Part shown: positions 31,675 through 36,839 of the stretch, piece by piece
Layout of the letters: every line of letters begins with the position of its first letter
Position numbering within the stretch: the first letter of the stretch is position 1
The notes under the pieces: generated by a model
Told to the model about the DNA's origin: nothing
What the model saw: the letters and a program-made list of their open reading frames with translations, nothing else
The model's database searches: none
Assembly: GCA_012511095.1 (NCBI GenBank)
Contig: JAAZGT010000139.1
Location: 1 to 36,839, forward strand
Source: Alcaligenaceae bacterium
GTDB taxonomy: Bacteria; Pseudomonadota; Gammaproteobacteria; Burkholderiales; Burkholderiaceae_B
DNA: 36,839 nt
Direction: 5' to 3'
Translations under genes and position numbers: made by a program

Positions 31675-32966
31675 AACGTCGCCGCGCTTTGGGCTTTGCG
31701 GGTAGCATTTTTACCCTAAGTGTTGTCCCTAAATGGGCCCACGCTGCCGAAGCTAAGGTATTAGCAGTCCGTACCTGGCCTGCTGACGAATACACGCGCG
31801 TAACGCTTGAATTAAGCGCGCCACTTAATGCCGAGCATTTTATGCTTGATAACCCAAGCCGTTTAGTGGTGGATTTACAAGGCATTAGCCTAAACCAAAC
31901 GCTAAACTCTTTGGTTTCTCAAATTAAACCTAATGATCCATATATTCGCTCTATCCGCGTTGCGCAAAACCGTGCTGATGTGGTGCGTCTGGTGATGGAT
32001 TTAAAGCAAACCATTGCGCCCCAAGTCTTTACCTTGAAGCCTATTGGTGATTATCAATACCGTCTGGTATTAGACCTTTATCCTAAGGTTGCGCATGACC
32101 CGCTAATGGCTTTAATCGACTCTTCAGCTGGCGACGACCCTTTGGCTGGCATTATCGACCAGCTAGGTGGTAGCCGTCCGACCACTAATGCACCTACAGT
32201 AGCTGGTCAAGTCGCTCCTACGCCACCACCGACAGGACTGGCTCCACAACGTGGTAGAGGATCAAGACGTCCTGTTTTAATTGCCATTGATCCAGGCCAT
32301 GGCGGCGAGGATCCAGGCGCTATTGGTCCTCGTGGCACACGTGAAAAGGATGTGGTCTTAGCCATTGGTAAGCAACTACGCGATCTAGTCAATGCTCAGC
32401 CTAATATGCGTGCTTATATGACGCGTGATGCTGACTTCTTTGTACCGTTACAAGTGAGAGTGCAAAAAGCACGTCGTGTTAAAGCCGATATCTTTGTATC
32501 TATCCACGCCGATGCCTTTACTAACCCCAATGCCAAAGGAACTACTGTTTTTACTCTTTCTAATAAGGGTGCCAGTAGCGCTGCCGCCAAATGGTTAGCT
32601 AATCGCGAGAACCAAGCCGATATGATCGGCGGTGTAGATTTTGGTGCTCACGACAGAAATACTGCAAGCGTGCTGTTAGATATGTCGACCTCTAGACAGA
32701 TTCAGGACTCCTTACAAATTGGCCACCGTGTCTTGAGCTCTTTAGGTAAGGTTAATGGTGTTCACAGTCGTCGCGTTGAGCAAGCTGGCTTTGCCGTATT
32801 ACGCTCACCTGATACCCCATCAATTTTAGTGGAAACTGCTTTTATTTCTAATCCACGAGAGGAGCAATTCCTACGTTCTAAAAGTAACCAACGCGCATTA
32901 GCTCAAGGCATTTTAAGTGGTTTAAAAGATTATTTAGCGACCAATCCACCATTAGCTAGTCGCTAA
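31638..32966 (+). CDS. amiC: N-acetylmuramoyl-L-alanine amidase (AmiC-like: Tat-type signal, AMIN, Amidase_3)
   Basis: ERRRALGFAGS signal, AMIN domain VLAVRTWPADEYTRVTLEL, IAIDPGHGGEDPGAIG, VSIHADAF, LVETAFISN. Confidence 0.93.
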   Translation: MAKQSKLTDKGVERRRALGFAGSIFTLSVVPKWAHAAEAKVLAVRTWPADEYTRVTLELSAPLNAEHFMLDNPSRLVVDLQGISLNQTLNSLVSQIKPNDPYIRSIRVAQNRADVVRLVMDLKQTIAPQVFTLKPIGDYQYRLVLDLYPKVAHDPLMALIDSSAGDDPLAGIIDQLGGSRPTTNAPTVAGQVAPTPPPTGLAPQRGRGSRRPVLIAIDPGHGGEDPGAIGPRGTREKDVVLAIGKQLRDLVNAQPNMRAYMTRDADFFVPLQVRVQKARRVKADIFVSIHADAFTNPNAKGTTVFTLSNKGASSAAAKWLANRENQADMIGGVDFGAHDRNTASVLLDMSTSRQIQDSLQIGHRVLSSLGKVNGVHSRRVEQAGFAVLRSPDTPSILVETAFISNPREEQFLRSKSNQRALAQGILSGLKDYLATNPPLASR

Positions 32967-32999
32967 ATTATTGATGTAAATTTAATAAAATGAATTTGA

Positions 33000-33030
33000 A
33001 AACCGCTTGATTAATATCGAGCGGTTTTTT
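33000..33030 (+). terminator. Intrinsic terminator between amiC and mutL
   Basis: AAACCGCTTGAT-TAAT-ATCGAGCGGTTT (one T-G pair) then TTT. Confidence 0.85.
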
Positions 33031-33042
33031 AATATGTACGGC

Positions 33043-34959
33043 ATGAATCAAAGAAAAGAAATCCGCCCCCTTCCCGAGCAATTAATTAATCAAATCGCCG
33101 CTGGCGAGGTAATTGAGCGTCCGGCTTCTGTGCTCAAAGAGGTACTAGAAAATGCCATTGATGCTGGTAGTACCCAAATCGAGGTGCGCCTTGAGGGTGG
33201 CGGTATTCGCCGTATCTGCGTGATCGACGATGGTAGTGGTATTCCTCAAAATGAACTGCCCTTGGCCATTACGCAACACGCCACCAGTAAGATTCGCTCC
33301 CTCGAGGAATTGGAGTCTGTGGATTCAATGGGTTTTAGGGGTGAGGCCTTAGCTTCTATCGCCTCGGTTAGTCGTATGACTATTACCTCTCGCAGCGCCG
33401 ATCAAGAGCATGCGTTTAGTATTTGCGGCACCACTAAGGAAATCACACCAGCAGCGGGTGGTGTGGGCACTACGGTTGATGTTAAGCAGTTATTTGAGCA
33501 TATACCTGCACGTCGTAAATTCCTTAAAACAGAGGGAACTGAGTTTGGTCACGCAGTTGACGCGCTTGAGCGTATTGCCATGGCTAATCCTCAGGTCAGT
33601 TTCAGAATCTTCCACAATCAAAGACCTTATAAGCAATGGCTTGCCACAGATGCATTTCAACGTGTGCGTGATGTGATTGGTGAGGAGTTTATTGAGCATG
33701 GCCTAGAGGTGCAAATGGACCATGGTCTGGCGCGCGTACACGGTATGATTATTCATCCAACCGCGGCCAGAGCGCGTGCTGATAAACAATATCTTTTCGT
33801 CAATGGTCGCTTTGTACGTGACCGGACCGTCAGTCATGCCATTCGCCAGGCGTATAGTGATGTGTTGCATGGTGATCGCCAACCTGCCTATGTGCTTTTC
33901 CTAGAAATCTCACCCGAGCTGGTAGATGTCAATGTGCATCCAGCTAAAAGTGAGGTGCGTTTTAGGGAATCAGGTGCTGTCCACCGTTTATTTACTCAAG
34001 CTTTGGGCGCAACCCTATCAAATACTGGTGGTCAAAACCAGAGTGATGCCGATGCGGTAATGAGCTCTCTAGGTCGTGCGGGTGATGGCACAGTGGCAAC
34101 TCAACAGGGGCTCGCGGCTCAAGCTGCACTCAATCCACAACCACACTTAATGTCTCAAGGCACAGTACCATCTGGAACCTATCCTAAATACACAGCTCCA
34201 GGCTATAGCCAAGACTCACTTAATCTACCTCCAACAGGCGATTGGCGTTCGGCTTATGCGCCTATTAATCAAGAAGGTGCAAATGTTGGTACAGCCAGTC
34301 CTACTATGGCAGCTGCGACTACTACACAAACTGCAACTGTTCAGAGCCAAGACCCAACTGCAACTGAGACCGATGATTTCCCATTAGGCATGGCCATTGG
34401 TCAATTACATGGTATTTATATTTTGGCGCAAAATCGCTCCGGTATGGTCTTAGTGGATATGCACGCCGCCCACGAGCGCGTCGTTTATGAGCAATTAAAG
34501 CATTTACACGATGCAGACGATATTGTGATTCAAGAGTTCTTAGTACCTTATTTAATATCATGCTCTGAAACCGATGTGGCCGTTGTGGAGTCGGAACAAG
34601 AGCTTTTACGTGAATTAGGTTTACATCTCAGTGCGAGCGGTCCAAAAAGTATCACAGTACGAGCCGTTCCAGCGCTTTTGGCACGTGGCGATATTGAGAG
34701 TTTAGTACTTGGCGTTTTAAAAGACATTCACGATATTGGTAGCTCAGAGCGTCTTGCTTTACAACGCAATGAAATTCTTGCCACCATGGCGTGTCATGGT
34801 GCAGTGCGTGCAAATAAATTTCTTTCCATTACTGAAATGAATGCGCTTTTACGAGCGATGGAAGCCACTGATAAAGCCGATAACTGCAACCATGGTCGTC
34901 CAACGTGGTTCCAATGGTCCATGCGTGATTTGGATAAACTCTTTATGCGTGGCGAGTAA
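33043..34959 (+). CDS. mutL: DNA mismatch repair protein MutL
   Basis: [41 protein letters not shown] ATPase; C-terminal [12 protein letters not shown]. Start [10 protein letters not shown] at 33043 chosen because the TTG at 33007 lies inside a terminator. Confidence 0.95.
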   Translation: MNQRKEIRPLPEQLINQIAAGEVIERPASVLKEVLENAIDAGSTQIEVRLEGGGIRRICVIDDGSGIPQNELPLAITQHATSKIRSLEELESVDSMGFRGEALASIASVSRMTITSRSADQEHAFSICGTTKEITPAAGGVGTTVDVKQLFEHIPARRKFLKTEGTEFGHAVDALERIAMANPQVSFRIFHNQRPYKQWLATDAFQRVRDVIGEEFIEHGLEVQMDHGLARVHGMIIHPTAARARADKQYLFVNGRFVRDRTVSHAIRQAYSDVLHGDRQPAYVLFLEISPELVDVNVHPAKSEVRFRESGAVHRLFTQALGATLSNTGGQNQSDADAVMSSLGRAGDGTVATQQGLAAQAALNPQPHLMSQGTVPSGTYPKYTAPGYSQDSLNLPPTGDWRSAYAPINQEGANVGTASPTMAAATTTQTATVQSQDPTATETDDFPLGMAIGQLHGIYILAQNRSGMVLVDMHAAHERVVYEQLKHLHDADDIVIQEFLVPYLISCSETDVAVVESEQELLRELGLHLSASGPKSITVRAVPALLARGDIESLVLGVLKDIHDIGSSERLALQRNEILATMACHGAVRANKFLSITEMNALLRAMEATDKADNCNHGRPTWFQWSMRDLDKLFMRGE

Positions 34960-34967
34960 CTAATAAC

Positions 34968-35903
34968 ATGAACAAAAAAATTCTCTGTATCGCCGGCCCT
35001 ACTGCTGCCGGCAAATCCGCTTCGGTCTTGGCACTTGCTGAAATCACCCCCATTGAGATTATTTCAATGGACTCAGCCACCATTTATAAGGGTATGGATA
35101 TTGGTACCGCTAAAGCCAGTGCCACTGAGCAAGCCTTGGTACCACACCATTTACTCGATATACGCGACCCCGCTGAAAGTTATAGTGCAGCTGATTTTGT
35201 AAGCGATACCCTAAAACTCATTCCTGAAATCCAAGCACGCGGTCGTCGCCCTGTTATCGAAGGTGGCACCATGATGTATTACAAGGCTTTACGTGAAGGA
35301 ATGCACGATCTACCTAAGGCCGATGCCACGCTACGAGAACAAATTGAGGCTGAGGCCGCTGCCTTAGGGTGGCCTGCCTTACACGAAAAATTAGCTAAAC
35401 TAGACCCTATTACCGCCGAACGGTTGGCCCCTAATGATAGTCAACGTATTTCTCGTGCCCTAGAAATTATCGAACTCAGTGGCCAAGCCATGTCAACTCT
35501 GTTGGCTCAGAAAAAAGAACCTGATCATAATTATGACTTTGTGACCATTAGCTTAGAGCCAGTGGACCGCAGTTTACTGCATAAACAAATTGCAAAACGC
35601 TTTATGCAAATGATGGAGATGGGTTTTTTAGATGAGGTAAAACGACTCTATGAGCGTGAGGATTTACACCCTGAGCTACCGTCTATTCGTTGTGTAGGCT
35701 ATAGGCAATTATGGGATCATCTAGCTAATAATTGCAGCTATGAAGAAGCCATTGAGCGCGGTATAGCAGCTACCAGACAATTGGCTAAACGCCAGATCAC
35801 GTGGTTACGCAGTCAACCTGAACGAATTCAAATTGACTGCTTTTCTGAAAATGTACCGAGACAAGTATTAGACACTAGTCGTCAGTTAGGTTTGATTGAC
35901 TAA
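34968..35903 (+). CDS. miaA: tRNA dimethylallyltransferase MiaA
   Basis: [49 protein letters not shown]. Confidence 0.97.
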   Translation: MNKKILCIAGPTAAGKSASVLALAEITPIEIISMDSATIYKGMDIGTAKASATEQALVPHHLLDIRDPAESYSAADFVSDTLKLIPEIQARGRRPVIEGGTMMYYKALREGMHDLPKADATLREQIEAEAAALGWPALHEKLAKLDPITAERLAPNDSQRISRALEIIELSGQAMSTLLAQKKEPDHNYDFVTISLEPVDRSLLHKQIAKRFMQMMEMGFLDEVKRLYEREDLHPELPSIRCVGYRQLWDHLANNCSYEEAIERGIAATRQLAKRQITWLRSQPERIQIDCFSENVPRQVLDTSRQLGLID

Positions 35904-35918
35904 TAGTTTATATCTAAA

Positions 35919-36839
35919 CTACTCATTAACCACAACGCGAGGACCATCGCCCTGCTCTACAATCTCACCGAGGTGGTAAACAGTCTCACCTGCCTCGCTT
36001 AGCTGGGCTTTGATTGCATCAGCTTGATCAGCCGAGACCACCATAACCATACCTAGACCACAGTTAAAGACACGATACATCTCTTGAGTATCAACATTAC
36101 CCTGCTCTTGTAACCATTGGAATAAAGGTGGCAACTGCCATTCGCCCTTTTGTAAATGAGCAGCTAAACCCTCAGGCACAATACGTGGAATATTTTCTAA
36201 TAAACCACCCCCAGTAACGTGTACTAAACCTTTGATTGACTCACCAAACTGCTCAATAGCAGCCAATACTGGTTTAACGTACAAGCGCGTTGGCGCCATA
36301 ATCGCTTCACCAAAGGTAGTGCCATTAAATGGATCCGTCGGCTTAATGCCTGCACGGTCAATGATCTTACGAATTAAAGAATAACCATTAGAGTGTGGAC
36401 CACTTGAAGCTAAGGCAATAACCACGTCACCTGCAGCGATGGTTGAACCGTTAATAATTTTAGACTTTTCAACTGCACCAACAGCAAAACCTGCTAAATC
36501 GTATTCGCCCTCAGGATACATACCTGGCATTTCGGCGGTTTCACCACCAATTAAGGCACAACCAGAAAGCTCACAGCCTTTGGCAATACCACCAACTACT
36601 GCTGCGGCTTTATCAACTGACAACACACCACAAGCAAAGTAATCAAGGAAAAATAAAGGCTCAGCACCCTGTACTAAGATATCATTAACACTCATCGCTA
36701 CTAAATCGATACCAACGGTGTCATGCTTATCCCAGTCAAAGGCCAAGCGTAATTTAGTACCTACGCCATCTGTACCAGCCACTAACACAGGCTCTTGATA
36801 GCGCTTAGGCACCTCGAATAATGCACCAAAACCGCCTAA
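35919..36839 (-). CDS. purM: Phosphoribosylformylglycinamidine cyclo-ligase, 5' end cut by the window edge
   Basis: Frame stays open to 36839 ([30 protein letters not shown]); [23 protein letters not shown]. Confidence 0.97.
   Translation of the reverse strand, partial: LGGFGALFEVPKRYQEPVLVAGTDGVGTKLRLAFDWDKHDTVGIDLVAMSVNDILVQGAEPLFFLDYFACGVLSVDKAAAVVGGIAKGCELSGCALIGGETAEMPGMYPEGEYDLAGFAVGAVEKSKIINGSTIAAGDVVIALASSGPHSNGYSLIRKIIDRAGIKPTDPFNGTTFGEAIMAPTRLYVKPVLAAIEQFGESIKGLVHVTGGGLLENIPRIVPEGLAAHLQKGEWQLPPLFQWLQEQGNVDTQEMYRVFNCGLGMVMVVSADQADAIKAQLSEAGETVYHLGEIVEQGDGPRVVVNE

Noticed and set aside
31451-31885. 144-aa minus-strand ORF spanning tsaE and amiC
   Set aside because: Antisense to two conserved genes and composition looks non-coding.

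Overview
The window looks like a betaproteobacterial (Burkholderiales/Alcaligenaceae-like) chromosomal core region. That assignment rests on gene content and order only. Recognisable genes, left to right: folP (partial), ftsH, rlmE, yhbY, a three-gene membrane gluconate/GMC dehydrogenase cassette, greA, an NCS2 uracil/xanthine permease, a histidine phosphatase, carB, carA, a secreted protein of unknown function, tal, recR, ybaB, dnaX, the 4.5S/SRP RNA, an AddAB-like helicase-nuclease pair, an acyl-CoA synthetase, xerD, an AEC transporter, tsaE, an AmiC-type amidase, mutL, miaA and purM (partial). I see no CRISPR array, prophage, IS element, toxin-antitoxin pair or defence island. The strongest observations are: (1) an otherwise well-conserved CarA whose catalytic glutaminase Cys is Gly (GICLGHQ -> GLGLGFQ), suggesting a naturally ammonia-dependent carbamoyl-phosphate synthetase; (2) an A9 slippery run in dnaX where the domain III core ends, with stops 3-6 codons away in both alternative frames, predicting a programmed gamma-type short product; (3) ffs packed about 27 nt upstream of dnaX with its -10 beside the addA stop; (4) an RpoH-like promoter between rlmE and ftsH; (5) several inverted repeats at regulatory positions. 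No wholly new multi-gene system was identified.
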